A DNA stretch of 64,000 nt, from the NCBI RefSeq assembly GCF_042646425.1, contig NZ_JBHRTR010000015.1, positions 62,001 to 126,000 of the forward strand. The letters run 5' to 3'. The DNA is from Marinibaculum pumilum. Its GTDB lineage: Bacteria > Pseudomonadota > Alphaproteobacteria > Ferrovibrionales > Ferrovibrionaceae. The notes under the pieces were generated by a model. It saw nothing but the letters and a program-made list of their open reading frames with translations, was not told the origin of the DNA and did no database searches. Position numbers and translations under genes: made by a program. Shown here one piece after another: positions 41,466 through 49,509 of the stretch (positions are counted from its first letter, which is position 1; each line of letters opens with the position of its first letter).

Positions 41466-43079
41466 ATGGAAGACACCGTCCGCATGGCGGAACGGACATT
41501 GCCGGACAGCCTGTTCGTCGATGGCGAGCTGGCGGAGAGCGCGGAAGACGTGGCGCGGATCGGCGATGTCGATGTCGCGGTGATCGACGTCGGCTCCAAC
41601 TCCGTCCGCCTGGTCGTGTTCAGCGGCCCGCCGGGGGTCAGCCCGGCGAAGCTCAACGAGAAAGTGCTCTGCGGCCTGGGACGGGCGCTGCGCCAGACCG
41701 GCGGCATGGATCGCGAGGCGATGGACATGGCGGTCGTCGCGCTGCGCCGCTTCGCCGACCTGATTTCCCTGATGGGCATCACCGAGGTGCTGGCCGTCGC
41801 CACCGCCGCGGTCCGCGATGCCAGCAACGGCCCGGATTTCCTGCAGCGGGTGGAGCGCGAATGCGGCTTGCGCCTGCGCGTCCTGAGCGGGGAGGAGGAG
41901 GCGGCGCTCTCCGCCTATGGCGTCCTGGCCGGCATTCCCGGTGCCGACGGGCTGATGGGCGACCTGGGCGGCGGCAGCCTGGAACTGGTCACGCTCAACG
42001 CCGGCGAGATCGGCGCCGGGGTGACCCTGCCGCTGGGCACCCTGCGCCTTGACGGCTTCGGCACGGCGGGGGACCTGCGCGACTTCATCGACAGCCAGCT
42101 GGCGAAGGCGGAGCTGCTGCAGGAAAAGCGCGGCCGGCCGATCTATATCGTGGGCGGGGCCTGGCGGGCGATCGCCCGGCTGCAGATGGCGCAGACCGAC
42201 TATCCGCTGCGCATCATCCACCAGTACCGGATCGGCCGGGCGGAGGCCGATGCCACCCTGCGGGTCCTGGCGCGGCAGAGCAAGGAATCGCTGGCCGGCG
42301 TCGATGCGGTGCCGCGGCGGCGCGCGGATTCCCTGCCGGTGGCGGCTTTGGTCCTGCGCCGCCTGATGCGGCAGGTGCAGCCGGACGGCATCGTGTTCTG
42401 CGCCAATGGCCTGCGCGAGGGACTGTGGTACCGCGCCGCGCATGGTGCCGGCGACCGGCAGGCGGCGGACCCGCTGCTGCACGCGGCCCGCACCCTGGCG
42501 CGCGGCATGAGCCGCGACCGCGCCTCCTCCACGGCGATCTGGCGCTTCGTCGAGCCGCTGCTGAGCGACAGCCCCTGCGGCCCGGGTCCGGCCGGCCCCG
42601 ACCTGCGCCGGCTGGAGCGGGTGGTGGTGATCCTGTCGGACATCGCCTGGCGGGTGCATCCGGACTACCGGGCGCAGGAAGCGATGAACACCATGCTGCA
42701 TGCGCCGCTGCCGGCGGTGGACCATCCGGGCCGGGTCTATGTCGCCCTGGCCGTGGGCATGCGCTATGGCGGCGATGCCGAGGCGGCCCGCAACCCGCGC
42801 CTGCTGGCCCTGCTGCCCGACGACCAGCGCCAGCGTGCGGTCATGCTCGGCATGGCGATCCGGCTGGGCTATGCGATCGGCGGCGGTGCGGCGCGGCCGC
42901 TGGCGCATTTCTCCCTGGCGCGCGATGCCACGACCCTCACCCTCAGCGTGGCGCCGGGGGGCGAGGGGCTGGTCGGCGATGTCGTGGAACGCCGGCTGGA
43001 GACCCTGGCCCGGCAATGCGGCCTGGCGGCGGAGATCCGCCACCTGCCCCCCGAGCCGCAGGCCGCTGCCGGGGATTGA
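41466..43079 (+). CDS. ppx: exopolyphosphatase / GppA family phosphatase
   Basis: Ppx/GppA phosphatase of 537 residues in the actin-like ATPase fold: phosphate-1 motif VAVIDVGSNSVRLVVFSG, then VLSGEEEAALSAYGVLAG, and phosphate-2 motif LMGDLGGGSLELVTL. The C-terminal helical part matches longer Ppx proteins. It degrades polyphosphate from the end and may also act on pppGpp. ATG 41466 is preferred for AGGGA 6 bases upstream. ATG 41409, which overlaps the ppk1 stop (TGATG) and would add 19 residues, is the alternative. Confidence 0.9.
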   Translation: MEDTVRMAERTLPDSLFVDGELAESAEDVARIGDVDVAVIDVGSNSVRLVVFSGPPGVSPAKLNEKVLCGLGRALRQTGGMDREAMDMAVVALRRFADLISLMGITEVLAVATAAVRDASNGPDFLQRVERECGLRLRVLSGEEEAALSAYGVLAGIPGADGLMGDLGGGSLELVTLNAGEIGAGVTLPLGTLRLDGFGTAGDLRDFIDSQLAKAELLQEKRGRPIYIVGGAWRAIARLQMAQTDYPLRIIHQYRIGRAEADATLRVLARQSKESLAGVDAVPRRRADSLPVAALVLRRLMRQVQPDGIVFCANGLREGLWYRAAHGAGDRQAADPLLHAARTLARGMSRDRASSTAIWRFVEPLLSDSPCGPGPAGPDLRRLERVVVILSDIAWRVHPDYRAQEAMNTMLHAPLPAVDHPGRVYVALAVGMRYGGDAEAARNPRLLALLPDDQRQRAVMLGMAIRLGYAIGGGAARPLAHFSLARDATTLTLSVAPGGEGLVGDVVERRLETLARQCGLAAEIRHLPPEPQAAAGD

Positions 43080-43167
43080 AGCCCTGCCCGGGATCGCCAG
43101 GGTCCTTGCCTCGGCCCGCCGGCATGCCGAGACTGGCAGTCGGATACCAAGGTAGGCAGGCGGTGCG

Positions 43168-44043
43168 ATGAAGATCGTTGCGGGACTGATCCAGACCGGG
43201 CTGCACGGCGACGCCGCGCATGAGACGCCGGCAGAGCTGAAGCGCCGCATGGCCGATGCGCACTGGCCCCATGTCGAGGCCGCCGCCCGGGCCGGGGTCC
43301 AGGTACTGGGCCTGCAGGAATTGTGGAATCTGCCCTATTTCTGCGCCTCTCTGGACTGCCGCTGGTATGCGGCGGCGGAGGCGGTGCCCGGCGGGCCCGG
43401 CGTGGAGGCGATGCAGGCGGCCGCCCGCGAGTTCGGCATGGTGATCGTCGCGCCGGTGTTCGAGGAGGCGATGCCCGGCCAGTACTTCAACACCGCGGCG
43501 GTGATCGACGCCGACGGCCGCTACCTGGGCAAGTTCCGCAAGATCCACATCCCCAACATCCCGGACTTCCACGAAAAGCTGTTCTTCGCGCCGGGCGACC
43601 TGGGCTATCCGGTGTTCGAGACCGCGTTCTGCCGCCTCGGCGTCTATATCTGCTACGACCGGCACTTTCCGGAAGGCTGGCGGCAGCTGGCGCTGAACGG
43701 CGTGGAGCTGGTGATGAACCCCTCCGCCACCGGCCGCGGCCTGTCCGACCATCTGTGGGAGCTGGAGCAGCCGGCGGCGGCGATCGCCAACGGCATCTTC
43801 ATCGGCACCAACAACCGGGTGGGCTGGGAAGAGCCGTGGAGGACCACTCAGTTCTATGGCGGCAGCTACTTCTGCGACCCGAAGGGCCGGATCGTGGCGC
43901 AGGCGCCTTATGACCAGCCGGCCCTGGTCACGGCCGAACTCGACCTCGGCCTGATCCGCGAGGTGCGGGAAAGCTGGCAGTTCTTCCGCGACCGCCGCCC
44001 CGACACATATGGAGGGCTGACCCGCAGCACCGGCGGCGGCTGA
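43168..44043 (+). CDS. nitrilase-family amidase, beta-ureidopropionase-like
   Basis: Carbon-nitrogen hydrolase of 291 residues with the catalytic triad visible: glutamate in LGLQELWNLPYF, lysine in FRKIHIPNIPD and cysteine in VYICYDRHFPEGW. The SATGRGLSDHLWELEQPAAA and FIGTNNRVG segments resemble beta-ureidopropionase and N-carbamoylputrescine amidase. It therefore probably hydrolyses an N-carbamoyl amine or beta-amino acid, releasing CO2 and ammonia. Neither a dihydropyrimidinase nor an agmatine deiminase gene lies nearby to choose between them. ATG 43168 lies 88 bases after ppx. Confidence 0.85.
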   Translation: MKIVAGLIQTGLHGDAAHETPAELKRRMADAHWPHVEAAARAGVQVLGLQELWNLPYFCASLDCRWYAAAEAVPGGPGVEAMQAAAREFGMVIVAPVFEEAMPGQYFNTAAVIDADGRYLGKFRKIHIPNIPDFHEKLFFAPGDLGYPVFETAFCRLGVYICYDRHFPEGWRQLALNGVELVMNPSATGRGLSDHLWELEQPAAAIANGIFIGTNNRVGWEEPWRTTQFYGGSYFCDPKGRIVAQAPYDQPALVTAELDLGLIREVRESWQFFRDRRPDTYGGLTRSTGGG

Positions 44044-44176
44044 AGCGCCGGGCTCTCCCTCGGAAGGTGTTGATCCGGTGAGCTGCGCTACGGTTTCGGC
44101 ATCTTCGATGATTGCCTCTGTCCTACTGGGGGGGGGCGGCCTCGGCCGGGACCTGCGACGGAATGTCCGCGCGGGT

Positions 44177-44190
44177 TTGATCCAAATCAG
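44177..44190 (+). promoter_or_regulatory. FNR/FixK-type box upstream of ccoN
   Basis: TTGATCCAAATCAG matches the TTGAT-N4-ATCAA consensus at nine of ten positions. It lies about 70-80 bases before the ccoN start, in the 215-base gap after the amidase gene, where an activator site for a low-oxygen operon is expected. A cysteine-bearing FNR-type regulator is encoded at the end of the same cluster. The gap also contains a nine-G run at 44128-44136 and otherwise shows no gene. Confidence 0.8.
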
Positions 44191-44258
44191 AGTCCGGTCT
44201 GCCCCGCTCCCTATCCTTCGGGGACCGCTAGTGGCGGTGGATGGATCGGGACGTAGCA

Positions 44259-45851
44259 ATGAGCATTGGACGTATCGGCGGCTTGGCCCTGGCGGGCCTT
44301 GCCGTCCTATTCGGGCTGTTCATGGCGGCGCGGGGGATAGACGCAGGCTTCCGCGCCCATGGCTGGATCATCATCGCAATCGGGCTTGCCTGGATCGCCT
44401 TCGCGATCAGCCGCGACGACAAGGTGGAGGAGGGGCCCTATGCCGACGCGGTCGTCCGCGCCGGTGTCATCGCCACCGCCCTCTGGGGGGTGGTCGGCTT
44501 CCTGGTCGGCGTGGTCATCGCCTTCCAGCTGGCGTTTCCGGTCCTGAACCTGGATTTCTCCTTCACCAATTTCGGCCGCCTGCGGCCGCTGCACACCTCG
44601 GCGGTGATCTTCGCCTTCGGCGGCAATGCGCTGATCTGCTCGTCGTTCTACGTCGTGCAGCGCACCTGCCGCGCCCGGCTGTTTTCGCCCGGGCTCGCCT
44701 GGTTCGTGTTCTGGGGCTACCAGGTGTTCATCGTCCTGGCGGCGACCGGCTACCTTCTCGGCATCACCCAGAGCAAGGAATATGCGGAGCCGGAATGGTA
44801 CGTCGACCTCTGGCTCACCATCGTCTGGGTGGCCTACCTGACGGTCTTCCTGGGCACCATCTTCAAGCGCCGCGAGCCGCATATCTACGTCGCGAACTGG
44901 TTCTACCTGTCCTTCATCGTGACCATTGCGATGCTGCACGTGGTGAACAACCTGGCGGTGCCGGTCAGCCTGATGGGGGCCAAGAGCTACTCGCTGTTCG
45001 CCGGCGTGCAGGATGCCCTGACCCAGTGGTGGTACGGCCATAACGCGGTCGGCTTCTTCCTGACCGCCGGTTTCCTGGGGATGATGTACTACCTGATCCC
45101 GAAGCGGGCGGAGCGGCCGATCTACAGCTACCGCCTGTCGATCGTGCATTTCTGGTCGCTGATCTTCCTCTACATCTGGGCCGGCCCGCACCACCTGCAC
45201 TACACCGCGCTGCCCGACTGGGCGCAGACCCTGGGCATGGTGTTCTCGGTGATGCTGTGGATGCCCAGCTGGGGTGGCATGATCAACGGCCTGATGACCC
45301 TGTCGGGCGCCTGGGACAAGCTGCGCACCGACCCCGTGCTGCGGATGATCGTCGCCGCCGTCGCCTTCTACGGCATGAGCACCTTCGAGGGGCCGGTGAT
45401 GTCGATCAAGTCGGTCAACAGCCTCAGCCACTACACCGACTGGACCATCGGCCATGTCCATTCCGGCGCGCTGGGCTGGGTGGGCCTGATCAGCTTCGGC
45501 CTGCTCTATTTCCTGACGCCGCGGCTCTGGAACCGGCAGGAGGTGCATTCCCTGCGCCTGGTCAACTGGCACTTCTGGCTGGCGACCATCGGCATCGTCC
45601 TCTACGCGGCGTCGATGTGGGTCTCCGGCATCATGCAGGGTCTGATGTGGCGCGCCTATGACGATCTCGGCTTCCTCGAATACAGCTTCGTGGAGACCGT
45701 GGAGGCGATGCACCCCTACTACATCATCCGCGCCTGCGGCGGGCTGCTCTACCTCAGCGGCGCGATCCTGATGATCTACAACCTCGTGCAGACGATGCGC
45801 GGCCATGCGCCGGCGCTCCAACCCCGTCCTGCCACGCAGGCAGCCGAGTGA
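44259..45851 (+). CDS. ccoN: cytochrome cbb3 oxidase subunit I
   Basis: Heme-copper oxidase catalytic subunit of 530 residues with about 14 membrane helices. Heme and copper ligand regions are visible: LRPLHTSAVIFAFGGNAL (low-spin heme His), WWYGHNAVGFFLTAGFL (CuB His), GPHHLHYTALPDW (CuB His pair), and IGHVHSGALGWVG (heme His). It reduces oxygen with high affinity in microaerobic respiration, pumping protons. ATG 44259 is used; ATG 44241 would add six residues, and neither has a strong ribosome-binding site. It heads the cco operon, downstream of an FNR box. Confidence 0.95.
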   Translation: MSIGRIGGLALAGLAVLFGLFMAARGIDAGFRAHGWIIIAIGLAWIAFAISRDDKVEEGPYADAVVRAGVIATALWGVVGFLVGVVIAFQLAFPVLNLDFSFTNFGRLRPLHTSAVIFAFGGNALICSSFYVVQRTCRARLFSPGLAWFVFWGYQVFIVLAATGYLLGITQSKEYAEPEWYVDLWLTIVWVAYLTVFLGTIFKRREPHIYVANWFYLSFIVTIAMLHVVNNLAVPVSLMGAKSYSLFAGVQDALTQWWYGHNAVGFFLTAGFLGMMYYLIPKRAERPIYSYRLSIVHFWSLIFLYIWAGPHHLHYTALPDWAQTLGMVFSVMLWMPSWGGMINGLMTLSGAWDKLRTDPVLRMIVAAVAFYGMSTFEGPVMSIKSVNSLSHYTDWTIGHVHSGALGWVGLISFGLLYFLTPRLWNRQEVHSLRLVNWHFWLATIGIVLYAASMWVSGIMQGLMWRAYDDLGFLEYSFVETVEAMHPYYIIRACGGLLYLSGAILMIYNLVQTMRGHAPALQPRPATQAAE

Positions 45852-45862
45852 GGAGCCCGGCC

Positions 45863-46591
45863 ATGCTGAGCCACAAGATCATCGAACGGAACGCGACCCT
45901 GCTGCTGGTGCTGTCGCTGGTGGTGGTCACCATCGGCGGCATCGTGGAGATCGCGCCCCTCTTCTACCTGCAGAACACCATCGAAAAGGTGTCGGGCATG
46001 CGCCCCTATACGCCGCTGGAACTGGCGGGGCGCAACATCTACATCCGCGAGGGCTGCTACAACTGCCACAGCCAGATGATCCGCCCGTTCCGCGACGAGG
46101 TGGAGCGCTACGGCCATTACAGCCTGGCGGCGGAGAGCATGTACGACCACCCGTTCCAGTGGGGGTCGAAGCGGACCGGGCCCGACCTGGCCCGGGTGGG
46201 AGAGCGCTACTCCGACGACTGGCAGGTGCAGCACCTGGTCAACCCGCGTTCGCTGGTGCCGGAAAGCATCATGCCCGGCTATCCCTTCCTGCTGGAGAAC
46301 CGCCTCGACCTGGAGCATGTCGGCGCGCAGCTGGAGGCGAACCAGGCGGTGGGCGTCCCCTATACCGAGGAGATGGTGGCCAATGCCCGCGCCGACCTGC
46401 TGGCCCAGGCCGATCCCGACAGCGACGGCGTGGACGGCCTGCTGGAGCGCTATGGCGAGAAGGTGACGGTGCGGAACTTCGACGGCCAGCCCGGACAGGT
46501 GACCGAAATGGACGCCCTGGTCGCCTATCTGCAGATGCTGGGCACCCTGGTCGATTTCCGCGACTACGACGAAGCCGCGAACAGAAGGTAG
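45863..46591 (+). CDS. ccoO: cytochrome cbb3 oxidase subunit II (mono-heme c)
   Basis: Membrane-anchored c-type cytochrome of 242 residues. A single N-terminal helix (about 12-33) is followed by the heme site EGCYNCHSQMIRPF with C65, C68 and H69. The heme methionine is probably in SIMPGYPFL. It passes electrons from CcoP to CcoN. ATG 45863 has GAGGAG 7 bases upstream; GTG 45848 overlaps the ccoN stop and is less likely. Confidence 0.95.
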   Translation: MLSHKIIERNATLLLVLSLVVVTIGGIVEIAPLFYLQNTIEKVSGMRPYTPLELAGRNIYIREGCYNCHSQMIRPFRDEVERYGHYSLAAESMYDHPFQWGSKRTGPDLARVGERYSDDWQVQHLVNPRSLVPESIMPGYPFLLENRLDLEHVGAQLEANQAVGVPYTEEMVANARADLLAQADPDSDGVDGLLERYGEKVTVRNFDGQPGQVTEMDALVAYLQMLGTLVDFRDYDEAANRR

Positions 46592-46601
46592 GACCGCAAC
46601 C

Positions 46602-47654
46602 ATGGACCATGAGAGCCTGCGCCATTTCGCGGACAGCTGGGGGCTGGCCGCGCTGGTGACCCTGTTCGTCGCGATCGTCATCTACGTGATGCGGCCGAAG
46701 GGGAAGAAGCACTACCGGGAGGCAGCGGAGATCCCGCTGAAGGACGATGCCGAAGCGCCCGCGCGTCGGGACAAGGGGCATCACCGCAGCCTGCCGGAAA
46801 CCGATGCCGTGACCGGGCAGACCATGACCGGCCACAGCTGGGACGGCATCCGGGAACTGAACACGCCGCTGCCGCGCTGGTGGCTGTGGACCTTCTACGC
46901 GACGATCCTGTTCTCGATCATCTACATGATCCTCTATCCGGCCGTGCCGCTGATCAGCAAGGCGACCGGCGGCGTGCTGGGCTATACCGAGCGCGGCGCC
47001 CTGCAGGAGGAACTGGCGGCCGCGGAGGCGGCCCAGGCGACCCAGATCGAGCGCATCGCCGCGGCCTCGCTGCAGGAGATCCCGGCCGATCCGGACCTGC
47101 TGCGCTTTGCCGTGGCGGGCGGTCGCTCCGCCTTTGCCGTGAACTGCTCGCAGTGCCACGGCTCGGGCGGGCAGGGCGCGATGGGCTTTCCCAACCTGAA
47201 CGACGACGAATGGCTCTGGGGCGGCACCCTGGACGAAATCCAAGCCACCATTGCCCATGGCATCCGCTACGAGCCGGATCCCGATACCCGCCAGAACGCG
47301 ATGCCGGCCTTCGGCCGCGACGGCCTGCTGACCCGCAGCCAGATTCACGACCTGACCGCCTATGTGCTGTCGCTGTCGGACCGCACGGCGGAGCGCGGCG
47401 ACGTGGCCGCGGGAGAGGCGCTGTTCGCCGACAATTGCGCCGCCTGTCATGGTGCCGACGGCGGCGGCATCCGCGAGCTCGGCGCGCCGGCGCTGGGCAA
47501 CGCGATCTGGCTCTACGGCGGCGACGAGCAGTCGGTGTTCAACACGATCTACAGCGCCCGCAACGGCGTCATGCCGGCCTGGCAGCAGAGGCTCGACCCG
47601 GTGACGATCAAGCAGCTCACCCTGTTCGTGCATACCCTGGGCGGCGGCGAATAG
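46602..47654 (+). CDS. ccoP: fused CcoQ-CcoP, cbb3 oxidase di-heme subunit
   Basis: One uninterrupted frame of 350 residues. Residues about 1-50 (MDHESLRHFADSWGLAALVT, then a membrane helix and RPKGKKHYREAAEIPL) look like a complete CcoQ. After a short linker a normal CcoP begins at about 66 (ETDAVTGQTMTGHSWDGIRE, then a helix at 93-116). Two c-type heme sites follow: CSQCH at 182-186 and CAACH at 279-283. CcoP feeds electrons into the oxidase; CcoQ normally stabilises it as a separate small protein. The fusion gives two membrane passes before the heme domains. Confidence 0.93.
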   Translation: MDHESLRHFADSWGLAALVTLFVAIVIYVMRPKGKKHYREAAEIPLKDDAEAPARRDKGHHRSLPETDAVTGQTMTGHSWDGIRELNTPLPRWWLWTFYATILFSIIYMILYPAVPLISKATGGVLGYTERGALQEELAAAEAAQATQIERIAAASLQEIPADPDLLRFAVAGGRSAFAVNCSQCHGSGGQGAMGFPNLNDDEWLWGGTLDEIQATIAHGIRYEPDPDTRQNAMPAFGRDGLLTRSQIHDLTAYVLSLSDRTAERGDVAAGEALFADNCAACHGADGGGIRELGAPALGNAIWLYGGDEQSVFNTIYSARNGVMPAWQQRLDPVTIKQLTLFVHTLGGGE

Positions 47655-47690
47655 CAGGACCGGCCGAGGGGCCGGCGGACGGATAGTCCC

Positions 47691-49229
47691 ATGAGCGACA
47701 GTACCGCGGAATCCCAACCGCTCTACGAGGCCCGCAAGAAGACCTTCCCGAAGCGGGCGCACGGGCGGTTCCGCACCCTGAAATGGTGGATCATGGGGGT
47801 GACCCTGGCGATCTACTACGTGACGCCGTTCCTGCGCTGGGACCGCGGTCCCTTCGCGCCGGACCAGGCGGTATTGATCGACCTCGCCAACCGGCGCTTC
47901 TACTTCTTCTTCGTGGAGATCTGGCCGCAGGAGCTGTTCGTCATCGCCGGCCTGCTGATCATGGCCGGGGTCGGTCTGTTCCTGATCACCTCCGTCCTGG
48001 GGCGGGCCTGGTGCGGCTATACCTGCCCCCAGACGGTCTGGGTCGACCTGTTCCTGATGGTGGAGCGCTGGGTGGAGGGCGACCGCAATGCCCGCATCCG
48101 CCTGGACCGGGCGCCGCTGGGCTTCGACAAGCTGTGGCGGCGCACCACCAAGCATGGGATCTGGCTGCTGATCGGCCTGGCAACCGGCGGTGCCTGGGTG
48201 CTGTACTTCGCCGACGCGCCCAGCCTGATCGACGACCTGGTGCATTTCGATGCTGCCTACCAGGCCTATGTGGCGATCGGCGTGCTGACCTTCACCACCT
48301 ATACCTTCGGCGGCCATATGCGGGAGCAGGTGTGCATCTACATGTGCCCCTGGCCGCGCATCCAGTCGGCGATGACCGACGAGAATTCGCTGACCGTCAC
48401 CTATCGCGACTGGCGGGGGGAACCGCGCGGCAAGAAGGGCAAGCCGTTCGAGGCGCCGCCCGACGACGCCATGCGGCCGCGGGTCCTGCCGGACCTGGCC
48501 GGCGGCTTCGGCCCGGCCGCGCAGACCGGCGAGGCGGTGGACACCAGCCGCCGCGGCGACTGCGTCGATTGCGGCCTCTGCGCGGCGGTCTGCCCGATGG
48601 GCATCGACATCCGCGACGGCCAGCAGCTGGCCTGCATCTCCTGCGCGCTGTGCATCGATGCCTGCGACGGCGTGATGGCCAAGGTCGGCCGGCCGCAGGG
48701 CCTGATCGCCTACGACACCCTGAACAACGACAAGGCTCGCGCCACAGGCGAGGGCCGGGTGCGGACCTATCCCTGGATCCGGGTGCGCACCTTCGTCTAC
48801 GCCCTGATCTGGGGGGCGGCGGGTCTGGCGATCCTGGCCTATCTGGGGCTGCGCGACCGCCTGGACGTGAACGTGATCCACGACCGCAACCCGGTCGCGG
48901 TGACCCTGTCGGACGGCCGCATCCGCAACGGCTTTACCGTGAAGATCCTCAACATGATGCCGGAACCGCGGACCTTCAGCCTCTCGGTGGAGGGGCTGGA
49001 CCCGGCCAGCGAGATCTGGCTGGGCCGCGAATCCGGCATCGTCCGCCAGCCGGGCGAGGCCTTCACGATCGATATCGGGCCTGACCGGCTGGAGCAGGTC
49101 CGAATGTTCATCACCGTCGATCCGACGACCCTGTCGGAAGCGGCCACCCCCTTCGAGATCCGCGTCTCCGACGTGGACGGGAGCGAAAGCGATGTCTACG
49201 ACGCCCTCTTCGAGAGCGGCCGGCACTAG
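47691..49229 (+). CDS. ccoG: cytochrome c oxidase accessory protein CcoG (FixG/RdxA)
   Basis: Membrane iron-sulfur protein of 512 residues. About five hydrophobic helices (including LLIMAGVGLFLITSVLGRAW and WLLIGLATGGAWVLYF) bear the polyferredoxin-type GRAWCGYTCPQTVWVD. Two 4Fe-4S motifs, CVDCGLCAAVCPMGID and CISCALCIDACDG, follow, and the C-terminal domain is an immunoglobulin-like fold. CcoG reduces copper for insertion into cbb3 oxidase. ATG 47691 lies 36 bases after ccoP. Its end overlaps ccoH. Confidence 0.95.
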   Translation: MSDSTAESQPLYEARKKTFPKRAHGRFRTLKWWIMGVTLAIYYVTPFLRWDRGPFAPDQAVLIDLANRRFYFFFVEIWPQELFVIAGLLIMAGVGLFLITSVLGRAWCGYTCPQTVWVDLFLMVERWVEGDRNARIRLDRAPLGFDKLWRRTTKHGIWLLIGLATGGAWVLYFADAPSLIDDLVHFDAAYQAYVAIGVLTFTTYTFGGHMREQVCIYMCPWPRIQSAMTDENSLTVTYRDWRGEPRGKKGKPFEAPPDDAMRPRVLPDLAGGFGPAAQTGEAVDTSRRGDCVDCGLCAAVCPMGIDIRDGQQLACISCALCIDACDGVMAKVGRPQGLIAYDTLNNDKARATGEGRVRTYPWIRVRTFVYALIWGAAGLAILAYLGLRDRLDVNVIHDRNPVAVTLSDGRIRNGFTVKILNMMPEPRTFSLSVEGLDPASEIWLGRESGIVRQPGEAFTIDIGPDRLEQVRMFITVDPTTLSEAATPFEIRVSDVDGSESDVYDALFESGRH

Positions 49230-49509
49230 GCCGGGGGAGGCCCGTCCGCTGACCGGGCGGCGGGTGCTCTTCTACATGCTGGCCTTCTTCGGCCTGATCA
49301 TCCTGGTCAACGGCGTGATGGCGACGGTCGCCAGCCGTTCCTTCCGCGGCACCGTGGCGGAGAACGGCTATGTGGAGAGCCTGCGCTTCGCCGCGTTCGA
49401 GAAGCACGGGCCGGCGGCCCTGGCGCATGAACGGCCGCCACTGGAGGGGCCGCTGCCCCGGACGCCGGCTTCGGACGGGACAACGGGCGCGGGGCGGGGG
49501 GGGCGGTAA
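49192..49509 (+). CDS. ccoH: short FixH/CcoH family protein
   Basis: Protein of 105 residues. The first half matches FixH: PLTGRRVLFYMLAFFGLIIL forms the membrane helix, followed by VNGVMATVASRSFRGTVAENG. After about residue 63 it departs from the family and ends in a Pro/Gly-rich tail. Ordinary FixH is roughly 150-170 residues and carries a periplasmic domain that is not recognisable here. ATG 49192 overlaps ccoG by 38 bases; the TAA stop overlaps the ccoI start (TAATG). It is either a genuinely short form or a decayed copy. Confidence 0.75.
   Translation: MSTTPSSRAAGTRPGEARPLTGRRVLFYMLAFFGLIILVNGVMATVASRSFRGTVAENGYVESLRFAAFEKHGPAALAHERPPLEGPLPRTPASDGTTGAGRGGR

Noticed and set aside
46269..49226. 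985-residue frame opposite ccoO, ccoP and ccoG
   Set aside because: Shadow frame over well-identified oxidase genes; composition is typical of antisense in GC-rich DNA.
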